This document shows, in pieces, positions 7,810-15,734 of a stretch of DNA of 30,531 bases (positions are counted from its first letter, which is position 1; the number at the start of each line of letters is the position of its first letter). The translations under genes were made by a program, and so were the position numbers. Origin of the DNA: Ruminococcus sp. AF41-9 (GTDB lineage: Bacteria; Bacillota; Clostridia; Lachnospirales; Lachnospiraceae); NCBI RefSeq assembly GCF_003477525.1, contig NZ_QUDO01000049.1:1-30531 (forward strand). The letters run 5' to 3'. The notes below the pieces were generated by a model, which was not told the DNA's origin, made no database searches, and saw only the letters and a program-made list of their open reading frames with translations.

Positions 7810-9300
7810 ATGCCAGTATTTGATTTCAGCGGTGCTTCAGACAAGAAACCAGGTGTACAGTCTGAATGTACCTACACGACTTTCCAGTCCAATGAACAGG
7901 AAACATCCCCTGAGAAACCGATCATGGTTCTTGATAACAGCAGCCGCCAGTGGAAACATCATTCCTGCGGTATTTTTACAAACCCGATCAAACGTACTTC
8001 CTTTGAGTTTAAAGAGGACGATGGAACTTTCGCAGCAGATATTCTCAGCATTGATTCAAGATTCGTAAGCCTTCTGAAATGGCTTGGAGAGAATCACATC
8101 AATGTACGTCTTTCCGGACAGAATCAGGAGAAAGGATATGCAGTTTATAAGATTCGTGAGACTGCATTCGGCGGCGGCACAAAGCTCTCCGCAGAGGACG
8201 GATTTCTTCAGTTTATGATCGAGAGACTTCTTGCAAGCAGTGCACCGGCAGAGATCGCAGAAGACGAAGATGAGGAAGAAACAGGAGATGAAATGAAGCT
8301 GACAAGTGTTCAGAGCATCACTGATTTTATGACCTGCGCAGGCAGAACCCTTCCGGACAACATCCGTCTCTGGGCAAGAAGAAACCTTGCAGTTGCCCGT
8401 TCCCACGAAGTATCTCCGGAGGAAAGACGCCATGCTCAGCGAGCTCTTTCCATTATGATGAATGTACAGTGGAAGAGTAATTACTTTGAAGCAATTGATC
8501 CTCAGGAAGCCCGCAGAATCCTTGACGAAGAACTCTACGGAATGGAATCTGTAAAGCAGCGTATCATTGAGACGATCATTCAGATCAACCGTACCCATAC
8601 ACTTCCGGCATACGGACTTCTTCTTGTAGGCCCGGCAGGTACAGGTAAATCTCAGATTGCCTATGCGGTTGCCCGTATCCTGAAACTTCCGTGGACAACT
8701 CTGGATATGAGTTCCATCAACGATCCGGAACAGCTCACAGGAAGCTCCAGAATCTATGCAAACGCAAAGCCTGGAATCATCATGGAAGCCTTCTCAGCAG
8801 CAGGAGAATCCAACCTTGTATTCATCATCAACGAGCTTGATAAAGCAGCATCAGGCAAGGGCAACGGAAACCCGGCAGATGTACTTCTGACACTGCTTGA
8901 CAACCTTGGATTTACAGATAACTACATGGAATGTATGGTGCCGACAGTGGGCGTTTATCCGATCGCTACAGCAAATGATAAATCCCAGATCAGCGCACCT
9001 CTGATGTCCCGTTTTGCAGTGATCGATATTCCGGATTACACCTCAGAAGAGAAAAAGATTATCTTCTCCAAATATGTACTTCCGAAAGTTCTGAAACGTA
9101 TGAGCCTCAAAGCAGAAGAATGCGTAGTGACAGAAGACGGTCTGGAGGCTATTGTTGAGAAACACAAAAACACCAGCGGAATCCGTGACCTGGAACAGGC
9201 GGCAGAGCATATTGCAGCCAATGCCCTGTACCAGATTGAAGTAGACCACCTGACAGGTGTGACATTCAATGCAGAGATGGTAAGAGAATTACTTTCCTGA
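7810..9300 (+). CDS. Lon-like AAA+ ATPase without a protease domain
   Basis: This 496-residue protein has an uncharacterised N-terminal region (1-230, with an acidic stretch EIAEDEDEEETGDE) and a Lon-type AAA+ module (about 235-495). Walker A is G274-PAGTGKS281. The Walker B position reads FIINELDK, with Asn341 where most AAA+ proteins have Asp, followed by Glu342. Sensor 1 is ATANDKSQISAPLMSRF, which includes the candidate arginine finger, and sensor 2 is SGIRDLEQAAEHI. The LYGMESVKQRIIETI segment before Walker A resembles the Lon DxYGL...RI box. The Ser-Lys protease domain of Lon is absent, so it probably remodels proteins or acts as a chaperone rather than degrading them. It is monocistronic between trpS and the riboflavin operon. 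No specific function can be assigned. Confidence 0.85.
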   Translation: MPVFDFSGASDKKPGVQSECTYTTFQSNEQETSPEKPIMVLDNSSRQWKHHSCGIFTNPIKRTSFEFKEDDGTFAADILSIDSRFVSLLKWLGENHINVRLSGQNQEKGYAVYKIRETAFGGGTKLSAEDGFLQFMIERLLASSAPAEIAEDEDEEETGDEMKLTSVQSITDFMTCAGRTLPDNIRLWARRNLAVARSHEVSPEERRHAQRALSIMMNVQWKSNYFEAIDPQEARRILDEELYGMESVKQRIIETIIQINRTHTLPAYGLLLVGPAGTGKSQIAYAVARILKLPWTTLDMSSINDPEQLTGSSRIYANAKPGIIMEAFSAAGESNLVFIINELDKAASGKGNGNPADVLLTLLDNLGFTDNYMECMVPTVGVYPIATANDKSQISAPLMSRFAVIDIPDYTSEEKKIIFSKYVLPKVLKRMSLKAEECVVTEDGLEAIVEKHKNTSGIRDLEQAAEHIAANALYQIEVDHLTGVTFNAEMVRELLS

Positions 9301-9328
9301 AAAACTGAAATTATATGTTGTAAATTAT

Positions 9329-9381
9329 ATGTCTGAAAAAATCTTGACATAAATAAAAGTTAAGAGTATACTTTCAGACAT
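9329..9381. repeat. Perfect 10-bp inverted repeat bracketing the riboflavin promoter
   Basis: ATGTCTGAAA (9329-9338) and its exact reverse complement TTTCAGACAT (9372-9381) enclose the -35 and -10 elements of the rib promoter. The arms are about 43 bp apart, centre to centre, near four helical turns. This looks like two half-operators for a repressor. A 10-bp direct repeat (AATTATATGT, 9309-9318 and 9323-9332) overlaps the left arm. Confidence 0.6.
9344..9372 (+). promoter_or_regulatory. Riboflavin operon promoter
   Basis: Consensus TTGACA (9344-9349), a 17-nt spacer and TATACT (9367-9372) lie about 50 nt upstream of the FMN riboswitch. Confidence 0.85.
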
Positions 9382-9424
9382 CAGCAGAATAAAATTTAGA
9401 AATTGCTGATAAAAATAAAATAAG

Positions 9425-9530
9425 ATCTTCAGGGCAGGGTGCAATTCCCTACCGGTGGTAAAGCCCACGAGCCGTAAGGTGTGATTCGGTGCAATTCCGA
9501 AGCCGACAGTACAGTCTGGATGAAAGAAGA
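9425..9530 (+). promoter_or_regulatory. FMN riboswitch (RFN element)
   Basis: The conserved RFN core is readable in order: atcttcagggcagggtg, aattccctaccggtgg, aaagcccacgagcc, attcggtgcaattccgaagc, cgacagt and tctggatgaaagaaga, with the closing stem formed by atcttc/gaagat. FMN binding is expected to favour the downstream terminator (9576-9610) and switch the rib operon off when flavin is plentiful. It lies 233 nt upstream of ribD. Confidence 0.97.
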
Positions 9531-9575
9531 TAGTAGTAGAGATACAGAAGAATTAACTGATCTGTGAAAGCGACT

Positions 9576-9610
9576 GCTCTGGAATAATAAATTTATTCCA
9601 GAGCTTTTTT
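9576..9610 (+). terminator. Riboswitch-controlled terminator
   Basis: A 12-bp stem, GCTCTGGAATAA with TTATTCCAGAGC, has a 5-nt loop and is followed by six T residues. It sits about 45 nt after the FMN aptamer and is the obvious expression platform. Confidence 0.92.
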
Positions 9611-9688
9611 AATATCATCAAAGCAGTTTTAATGATGAAGCAAAAAGTCAGATTCACACGAAGATAATTCAAACAGATATTAATTTAC

Positions 9689-9723
9689 AGGCCCTGGATG
9701 TTGAAAGACACCGGGGCCTTTTT
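9689..9723 (+). terminator. Second terminator-like hairpin before ribD
   Basis: AGGCCCTGG (9689-9697) pairs with CCGGGGCCT (9711-9719; one G-U pair), with a 13-nt loop, followed by TTTTT. It lies between the riboswitch terminator and the ribD ribosome binding site, so transcripts that pass the first terminator meet a second one. Confidence 0.75.
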
Positions 9724-9762
9724 GGTATCATCAGTACCATCAGAAGAACAGGAGATGAGGGA

Positions 9763-10890
9763 TTGAAAGATATAACGGATATGGAAAAAGACAGGCAATA
9801 TATGAAAATGGCGTTAGAACTGGCACAAAAAGGAATGGGATTTACAGCACCTAACCCAATGGTAGGTGCCGTGATCGTCAAAAGAGGAAAAGTCATTGGC
9901 CAGGGATATCACAGAAAATACGGTGAACTTCATGCAGAAAGGGAAGCTCTGGCATCATGTACAGAACAGCCAGAAGGTGCCTCCATATATGTTACTCTGG
10001 AACCTTGCTGCCATTACGGGAAACAGCCTCCGTGTGTCAATGCAATCCTGGAATCGGGGATCAGACGTGTGATCATTGGTTCCTCGGATCCTAATCCCCT
10101 GGTTTCAGGAAAAGGAATCCGGATTCTGAAAGAGCATGGGATCGAAGTAACGGAAAACGTTTTAAAAGAAGAGTGCGATAAACTCAATGAAGCATTTTTC
10201 TATTACATACAGAATCAAAAACCATATGTAGTCATGAAATTTGCGATGACCATGGATGGAAAAATTGCCACTTATACAGGCGCATCCAGATGGGTGACAG
10301 GCGAAGCTGCCAGAATGCATGTGCAGAAACAGAGATTGAAATATACAGGGATTATGGCTGGAGTGGGAACTGTGCTGGCAGATGATCCGATGCTTACATG
10401 CAGACTGGAAAACGGCAGAAATCCTGTGCGTATTATCTGTGACTCCCACTTGCGGACACCACTGAATTCCAGAATTGTGAAAACGGCATCAACAATTCCA
10501 ACAATCTTTGCAACCAGCAGTAAAGACCAGCAGAAGATAAAGAATTATGAAGATATGGGATGTAAAGTTCTGGATGTCCCGGAAAAAAACGGACACATAG
10601 ATTTAAACAGACTAATGGAACTTCTGGGAGCTGCAAAGATAGACAGTATCTTACTGGAAGGAGGAGGCACTTTAAACTGGTCAGCACTCGAAAGCGGTAT
10701 TGTTCAGAAAGTCCAGACCTATATAGCACCCAAACTTTTTGGGGGAGAAAGTGCAAAGACACCGATAGAAGGAAAAGGATTTCCTGATCCTGCCAGCGCA
10801 ATATTATTAAAAAACAGCGAAATAATCAGAATAGGAGATGATTTTCTTATAGAGAGTGAGGTGAAGAGTAATGTTCACGGGAATTGTTGA
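9763..10890 (+). CDS. ribD: Bifunctional diaminohydroxyphosphoribosylaminopyrimidine deaminase / 5-amino-6-(5-phosphoribosylamino)uracil reductase
   Basis: This enzyme carries out the second and third steps of riboflavin synthesis from GTP. The N-terminal zinc deaminase domain (about 1-145) has H57-A-E59 and the second zinc motif P81-C82...G86..PPC91. The C-terminal NADPH-dependent reductase domain (about 150-370) shows VVMKFAMTMDGKIAT, ASRWVTGEAAR, GTVLADDPMLTCR and LLEGGGTLNWS. Its 375 residues are normal for the family. The TTG start at 9763 is chosen because AGGAG (9750-9754) lies eight bases upstream. An ATG at 9781 has no such site. The 3' end overlaps ribE by 20 bp, indicating translational coupling. 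It is the first gene of ribDEAH, under the FMN riboswitch. Confidence 0.97.
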   Translation: MKDITDMEKDRQYMKMALELAQKGMGFTAPNPMVGAVIVKRGKVIGQGYHRKYGELHAEREALASCTEQPEGASIYVTLEPCCHYGKQPPCVNAILESGIRRVIIGSSDPNPLVSGKGIRILKEHGIEVTENVLKEECDKLNEAFFYYIQNQKPYVVMKFAMTMDGKIATYTGASRWVTGEAARMHVQKQRLKYTGIMAGVGTVLADDPMLTCRLENGRNPVRIICDSHLRTPLNSRIVKTASTIPTIFATSSKDQQKIKNYEDMGCKVLDVPEKNGHIDLNRLMELLGAAKIDSILLEGGGTLNWSALESGIVQKVQTYIAPKLFGGESAKTPIEGKGFPDPASAILLKNSEIIRIGDDFLIESEVKSNVHGNC

Positions 10891-11518
10891 AGAACTGGGA
10901 ACTGTGAAAAAAATAAAAAAAGGAGCAAATTCAGCAGTATTTACGATACGGGCAGAGAAAATTCTGGATGATCTGAAAACAGGGGACAGTGTAGCTGTAA
11001 ATGGAATCTGCCTCACTGTAACTGCATGTCTGGAAGATGGTTTTACAGCAGATGTGATGCATGAGACATTGAATCGTTCTGCGCTGATTCAGCTTTCTTT
11101 GGGACAGCATGTAAATCTGGAAAGGGCAATGCCTGCAAATGGAAGATTTGGAGGACACATTGTTGCCGGGCATGTGGATGGAACAGGAAAAATCACGGAA
11201 ATTCGCAGAGATGATAATGCTGTCTGGTACACCATTCAGGCTTCACCACAAATTATGAAATATATTGTGACAAAAGGTTCTGTAACAGTTGATGGAATCA
11301 GTCTTACAGTGGCAAAAGTCTCAGAAACAGACTTTTCCATTTCTGCAATTCCTCATACAGTAAAGATTACAGTCCTCGGAGAACGCAAAGAAGGAGATAT
11401 CGTTAATCTGGAGACAGACATAATTGGAAAATACGTGGAAAAATTAATAACGCCTGTGAAAGAACAGCCGATAAAAAGTAATATTACACGGGATTTTCTG
11501 AATAAGTATGGTTTTTGA
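10871..11518 (+). CDS. ribE: Riboflavin synthase, alpha subunit
   Basis: This enzyme dismutates two 6,7-dimethyl-8-ribityllumazine molecules to riboflavin plus the pyrimidinedione. Its 215 residues contain the expected pair of lumazine-binding repeats. The first begins MFTGIVEELG and contains GDSVAVNGICLTVT. The second begins about residue 98 (GHIVAGHVDGTG) and contains KGSVTVDGISLTV. GAGGTGAAG lies upstream of the ATG. The gene starts inside the end of ribD. A 164-nt spacer separates it from ribBA, containing small dyads but no T-run terminator. Confidence 0.97.
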   Translation: MFTGIVEELGTVKKIKKGANSAVFTIRAEKILDDLKTGDSVAVNGICLTVTACLEDGFTADVMHETLNRSALIQLSLGQHVNLERAMPANGRFGGHIVAGHVDGTGKITEIRRDDNAVWYTIQASPQIMKYIVTKGSVTVDGISLTVAKVSETDFSISAIPHTVKITVLGERKEGDIVNLETDIIGKYVEKLITPVKEQPIKSNITRDFLNKYGF

Positions 11519-11682
11519 CAGAATTAACCACAAAGCGGTTATTCGATTGATGCAGAACTGTACAGTGGATGTTTTATCTGCCTGACACGAACCAGATAAG
11601 CAGCCAATACGAATGATTTTGCCCTCTTAACAACAGAAAAATATATTGTATCAGAAAAATACATTGCATAAGGAGAGAAAAA

Positions 11683-12882
11683 ATGAACGGATTTGATTCA
11701 GTAGAAGAAGCTCTGGAAGAACTTCGGAATGGAAAAATTATTCTGGTAACGGATGATCCGGACAGAGAGAATGAAGGAGATTTTATCTGTGCAGCAGAGT
11801 TTGCCACAACAGAAAATATTAACTTTATGGCAACTCACGGAAAAGGACTTATCTGTATGCCAATGTCTGAGGAATATGTAAGAAAACTGCAGTTCCCGCA
11901 GATGGTAGCAGAAAATTCAGATAATCACGAAACTGCTTTTACTGTTTCCGTAGACCATATCAGCACCACTACAGGAATCTCTGCGGCAGAACGTTCTGTT
12001 ACTGCCATGAAATGTGTGGATGAGAATGCAAAACCCGAAGATTTCAGACGCCCCGGACATATGTTTCCACTTCTGGCGAAGAAGAACGGTGTTCTGGAAA
12101 GAAACGGACATACAGAGGCAACTGTAGACCTGTGCAGACTTGCAGGGTTAAAACAGTGCGGGCTGTGCTGTGAAATTATGAGAGAAGACGGCACTATGAT
12201 GCGGACTTCTGAGTTACGGGAACTTGCCGGAAAGTGGAATCTTAAATTCATAACAATTAAAGATATTCAGAATTACCGTAAATGCCATGATATTCTGGTG
12301 GATCGCGTGACGACCACAAAAATGCCGACCAGATACGGAGAGTTTATGGCGTATGGATTTGTAAACCGCCTGAATGGGGAACATCATGTAGCACTGGTAA
12401 AAGGTGAAATCGGAGATGGAGAAAACGTCCTGTGCCGTGTGCATTCAGAGTGCCTGACAGGAGACGTTTTTGGATCACAGCGTTGTGACTGCGGACAGCA
12501 GTTTGCAGCGGCGATGGCCCAGATTGAGGAAGAAGGCAGAGGGATACTCCTTTATATGAGACAGGAAGGAAGAGGAATCGGACTGATCAATAAACTTCGT
12601 GCCTATGAACTTCAGGAACAGGGAATGGATACACTCGAAGCGAATCTGGCACTTGGATTTGCCGGAGACGAAAGAGAATACTACATTGGTGCGCAGATTC
12701 TGAGAAATCTTGGGGTAAAAGAGCTGCGGCTGCTGACAAATAACCCGGATAAAGTTTATCAGTTGGAAGAATTTGGCATCAGGATCAAACAGAGAGTTCC
12801 GATACAGATGAATGCCACAGCGTATGATCTGCGTTATCTTAAGACAAAACAATTACGAATGGGACATATTCTGAAGTATTAA
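11683..12882 (+). CDS. ribBA: Bifunctional 3,4-dihydroxy-2-butanone-4-phosphate synthase / GTP cyclohydrolase II
   Basis: This protein supplies both entry branches of riboflavin synthesis. The N-terminal RibB domain (1 to about 200) has the acidic metal-binding loop D24[10 protein letters not shown]34, [23 protein letters not shown] and the [10 protein letters not shown] and [11 protein letters not shown] segments. The C-terminal RibA domain (about 205-399) has the zinc cysteines C257, C268 and C270 (SECLTGD... QRCDCGQQF), the [19 protein letters not shown] motif and [13 protein letters not shown]. Its 399 residues are the usual length for the fused form. AAGGAG lies eight bases before the ATG. 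It is the third gene of the rib operon, sharing riboswitch control unless an internal promoter exists in the spacers. Confidence 0.97.
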   Translation: MNGFDSVEEALEELRNGKIILVTDDPDRENEGDFICAAEFATTENINFMATHGKGLICMPMSEEYVRKLQFPQMVAENSDNHETAFTVSVDHISTTTGISAAERSVTAMKCVDENAKPEDFRRPGHMFPLLAKKNGVLERNGHTEATVDLCRLAGLKQCGLCCEIMREDGTMMRTSELRELAGKWNLKFITIKDIQNYRKCHDILVDRVTTTKMPTRYGEFMAYGFVNRLNGEHHVALVKGEIGDGENVLCRVHSECLTGDVFGSQRCDCGQQFAAAMAQIEEEGRGILLYMRQEGRGIGLINKLRAYELQEQGMDTLEANLALGFAGDEREYYIGAQILRNLGVKELRLLTNNPDKVYQLEEFGIRIKQRVPIQMNATAYDLRYLKTKQLRMGHILKY

Positions 12883-12945
12883 ATACAGCGGGGATTTTCA
12901 TATATAACGATAACGTTCCCGAAAATAAAATTTACCGTATATAAA

Positions 12946-12959
12946 AACCTGTACAGGTT
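12946..12959. repeat. 14-bp perfect palindrome before ribH
   Basis: AACCTGTACAGGTT is an exact dyad in the 95-bp ribBA-ribH spacer. A shorter dyad with the same CTGTACAG core, ACTGTACAGT, lies at 11557-11566 before ribBA. Neither is followed by a T-run. They could be short RNA hairpins, protein sites or chance. Confidence 0.45.
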
Positions 12960-12995
12960 AAAAATATAAATTTACAGATGAAAGGACCAGAAAAA

Positions 12996-13463
12996 ATGAA
13001 AACATTAGAAGGAAAATTAGTATCAGATGGAATGAAAGTAGGAATTGTAGCAGCCCGTTTCAATGAATTTATAACTTCCAAGCTGGTAAGTGGTGCCATG
13101 GATGGGCTGACACGTCACAATGTAAAAGAAGAGGACATCCAGGTAGCGTGGGTACCAGGTGCTTTTGAAATCCCACTGATCGCGTCTAAAATGGCAAAAA
13201 GTGGAAAGTATGATGCGGTTATCTGCGTAGGTGCTGTGATTCGTGGAAATACCAGTCATTATGATTATGTATGCAATGAGGTTTCCAAAGGGATTGCATC
13301 AGTATCACTGGAAACAGGAGTTCCGGTATTATTCGGAGTACTTACCACAGAAAACATCGAGCAGGCAATTGAACGCGCAGGTACAAAAGCAGGAAATAAA
13401 GGCTATGACTGTGCACTCAGTGCCATTGAAATGGTAAATCTGATCAAAGAACTTGAAGCTTAA
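12996..13463 (+). CDS. ribH: 6,7-dimethyl-8-ribityllumazine synthase
   Basis: This is the penultimate enzyme of riboflavin synthesis. It condenses 5-amino-6-ribitylaminouracil with dihydroxybutanone phosphate and normally assembles as pentamers or a 60-mer shell. The 155-residue protein has the family motifs [49 protein letters not shown] (with the catalytic His) and [20 protein letters not shown]. An ATG at 12978 would add six residues, but AAAGGA (12981-12986) lies nine bases before the 12996 ATG and family members begin here, so the shorter start is preferred. Its last four bases overlap the convergent pseudouridine synthase gene and no terminator is visible. Confidence 0.96.
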   Translation: MKTLEGKLVSDGMKVGIVAARFNEFITSKLVSGAMDGLTRHNVKEEDIQVAWVPGAFEIPLIASKMAKSGKYDAVICVGAVIRGNTSHYDYVCNEVSKGIASVSLETGVPVLFGVLTTENIEQAIERAGTKAGNKGYDCALSAIEMVNLIKELEA

Positions 13464-14509
13464 ATAGACAACAGGTCAGAACCTGAAAGTGAAACCAGTT
13501 CACGAAAATCGAAAGGTAATGGTGCTTCCAGAAGGAGCATTTCATCTCTGAAAGGATGCTGAAAAGAAACTTTCCATGCATGAAGGGCTGCCCTGGAAAA
13601 GGAAGCACAGGAAGATATTTTATCGTCTGAATGATAAAGAGTATCTCCAAGCAAAGGATGTCCTGTGGATGCCATATGGACACGGATCTGGTGGGTACGT
13701 CCGGTATCCAGCTTAAGTGTGATAAGCGACCAGTCCTGACTGGAAAAAAGAGTATGATAATGAGTAACTGCTGTTTTGATTTTTCCCGATAATGCAGATG
13801 AATGTAAGGAAAGATCAGCAGCAGTTTTCATTTTCAGATGATTCTCCGGGTCCTGCATCAGCGGTAAATCTAAGGTATGCCAGACACCAGGCATATCTAC
13901 AGGCAAAGTACCGGATACAGCGGCAAGATATTGCTTGTGAATTTTGCATGGAGATTTTACAGATTGAAGCCTTGAAGCTGCTACCTGATTTTTGGCAAAA
14001 ACCACAATCCCGGAAGTCTCCTGATCCAGCCGCCCCACCGGGCGGACACAGACCTGTTCATTTTTCTCTCGAAAGTAACCGGCAACAAGATTGGAGAGGC
14101 TGTCTGCATAATGCATTCCCGTTGGATGCGTAACCATTCCTGCCGGTTTATCAACTGCCAGAATATCCGTATCTTCATATAAAATATTCAGAGAAAAAGA
14201 AGTTTCGGAAACTGGAGCTGAAGCTCTGTTGGAATGGAAATCCGACAAATCTTTACTTCTGATTCCGTTATTATAATTTTCAAGATGCGCAGAAGCAGTC
14301 CCGGCTTCCTCCAGACAAACGCGGATCACATCGCCTGGATATATTGTCTCAGTTACACGACAGCGAACTCCGTTTCTGGTAATCCCGTCCGGTCGAAACT
14401 TCGCCTGGCTGATCTGCCGTTTTGTAAGTCCTGCATTCTTTTTTAGAAATGCTTCCATTTTAAGTTCTGTAGTTTGTTCATCTATTCTAAATTCCAGATA
14501 TCGTTCCAT
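13460..14509 (-). CDS. RluA-family pseudouridine synthase
   Basis: This enzyme isomerises uridine to pseudouridine in RNA (rRNA or tRNA; the target cannot be read from sequence). An S4-like N-terminal RNA-binding part (about 1-70, [25 protein letters not shown]) is followed by a linker and the catalytic domain. That domain has [15 protein letters not shown], the catalytic-Asp motif [18 protein letters not shown] and [23 protein letters not shown]. The 349 residues are slightly long because of the linker at about 72-102 ([20 protein letters not shown]). An aggaaaa sequence lies upstream of the ATG on the minus strand. It converges on ribH with a 4-bp overlap of the coding ends, so antisense interference between the two transcripts is possible. 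Confidence 0.93.
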   Translation of the reverse strand: MERYLEFRIDEQTTELKMEAFLKKNAGLTKRQISQAKFRPDGITRNGVRCRVTETIYPGDVIRVCLEEAGTASAHLENYNNGIRSKDLSDFHSNRASAPVSETSFSLNILYEDTDILAVDKPAGMVTHPTGMHYADSLSNLVAGYFREKNEQVCVRPVGRLDQETSGIVVFAKNQVAASRLQSVKSPCKIHKQYLAAVSGTLPVDMPGVWHTLDLPLMQDPENHLKMKTAADLSLHSSALSGKIKTAVTHYHTLFSSQDWSLITLKLDTGRTHQIRVHMASTGHPLLGDTLYHSDDKISSCASFSRAALHAWKVSFQHPFRDEMLLLEAPLPFDFRELVSLSGSDLLSI

Positions 14510-14554
14510 CTTAATACTTTTCCTGCGTAATATATTCTGATATTGATACCATTG

Positions 14555-14583
14555 ATATTACAGGGCAAAAAATAAACTGTCAA
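14555..14583 (-). promoter_or_regulatory. Promoter of the pseudouridine synthase gene
   Basis: On the minus strand consensus TTGACA (14578-14583), a 17-nt spacer and TAATAT (14555-14560) lie about 45 nt before the ATG. Confidence 0.75.
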
Positions 14584-14637
14584 TGCAAAATTATGTCAGC
14601 GTAATGCATAAAATATACTGAAGAAAAATTGCAATTG

Positions 14638-14646
14638 TGCTATGAT
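14638..14646 (+). promoter_or_regulatory. Extended -10 promoter of the ketopantoate reductase gene
   Basis: TGCTATGAT (TGn plus TATGAT) lies 39 nt before the chosen ATG. The -35 position (CTGAAG at 14618-14623) is poor, which fits an extended -10 promoter. Confidence 0.45.
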
Positions 14647-14685
14647 ATAAGAATCAAAACAATGAAAGCGGGGCAGAAAATAAAT

Positions 14686-15597
14686 ATGAAATACTTAATC
14701 ATTGGAGCCGGAGGAACCGGTGGTGTTACCGGATATTATATGAAAAAAGCAGGCAAGGACGTAACCCTGATCGCGAGAGGCGAACACCTGAAAAAGATCC
14801 AGAAACAGGGTCTTACATTGGAGAAAATGTGGGATAAAACAGAGGAAAACATAAGCATTCCTGCTACAGATATGGAGCATTATGCAGAGCATCCGGACGT
14901 AATTTTTGTCTGCGTAAAAGGCTATTCCTTACAGGAAACGATTCCGTTTATCAAACGCATTGCCAGGAAAAATACTATTGTAATTCCAGTGTTGAATATA
15001 TATGGAACAGGTGGAAAAATGCAGAAAGAACTGCCGGATCTTCTGGTAACGGACGGCTGCATCTATGTTTCTGCCAACATTAAAGAACCGGGAAAACTTC
15101 TCCAGCATGGACAGATCCTGCACATTGTATTCGGCGTAAGAGACAAAGCAGAATTCCGACCGGAACTGAAAGAGATTCAGAAAGATCTCTGTGACAGTCA
15201 TATCGACGGGACTCTTTCGGAAAACATCCGCCGTGAAGCACTGGAGAAATTTTCCTATGTATCCCCGATCGGGGCAGCAGGACTCTATTACCACGCAACT
15301 GCCGCAGATTTCCAGAAAGAAGGCGAAGCCAGAGAACTTTTTAAGACCATGATAAAAGAAATCGCAGCACTTGCAGAAGCCATGGGAGTTCCTTTCCAGA
15401 AAGATATGGCAGAAGTAAATTTAAAAATCCTTTCCAACCTCGCACCGGAAGCAACCACTTCCATGCAGCGGGATATCATGGCAGGAAAACAGTCCGAAAT
15501 TGATGGATTAGTTTACGAAGTAGTAAGAATGGGAGAAGAATATCACGTTCCGGTACCCGCATATGAGAAAGTGGCAGAAAAACTCAGAGCCCTGTAG
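14686..15597 (+). CDS. panE: 2-dehydropantoate 2-reductase (ketopantoate reductase family)
   Basis: This NADPH-dependent enzyme reduces ketopantoate to pantoate in coenzyme A synthesis, though many paralogues of the family act on other 2-keto acids. With the ATG at 14686 it has 303 residues, the normal length. It begins with a Rossmann fold (MKYLIIGAGGTGGVTGYY), followed by FVCVKGYSLQETIPFI, the catalytic-lysine region NIRREALEKFSYVSPIGA and the C-terminal signature NLAPEATTSMQRDIMAGKQSEID. The frame is open upstream to TTG 14629, but those codons overlap the promoter, and the fold begins at 14686. The ribosome binding site is weak (AGCGGGG). No other pantothenate genes are nearby, so the exact substrate is uncertain. 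Confidence 0.88.
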   Translation: MKYLIIGAGGTGGVTGYYMKKAGKDVTLIARGEHLKKIQKQGLTLEKMWDKTEENISIPATDMEHYAEHPDVIFVCVKGYSLQETIPFIKRIARKNTIVIPVLNIYGTGGKMQKELPDLLVTDGCIYVSANIKEPGKLLQHGQILHIVFGVRDKAEFRPELKEIQKDLCDSHIDGTLSENIRREALEKFSYVSPIGAAGLYYHATAADFQKEGEARELFKTMIKEIAALAEAMGVPFQKDMAEVNLKILSNLAPEATTSMQRDIMAGKQSEIDGLVYEVVRMGEEYHVPVPAYEKVAEKLRAL

Positions 15598-15642
15598 CGA
15601 AGTGAATTGCGAATATCCGCCTGACCACCGAAACAACATGAA

Positions 15643-15671
15643 AAAGGGATGCGAATTACTCGCATCCCTTT
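15643..15671. terminator. Bidirectional terminator between panE and pckA
   Basis: A perfect 12-bp stem, AAAGGGATGCGA with TCGCATCCCTTT, has a 5-nt loop. Read on the minus strand it runs into a T-run (CCCTTTTTCATG) and so ends pckA transcripts. On the plus strand it serves panE less strongly. Confidence 0.88.
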
Positions 15672-15734
15672 CGTACTTATTTGGACAATAAAATTATAAT
15701 TTAATTATAATTAACTTTAATTCAGCAATTATAA

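Noticed and set aside
12978..12995. Upstream ATG for ribH
   Set aside because: The ribosome binding site lies inside this extension and family members start at the later ATG.
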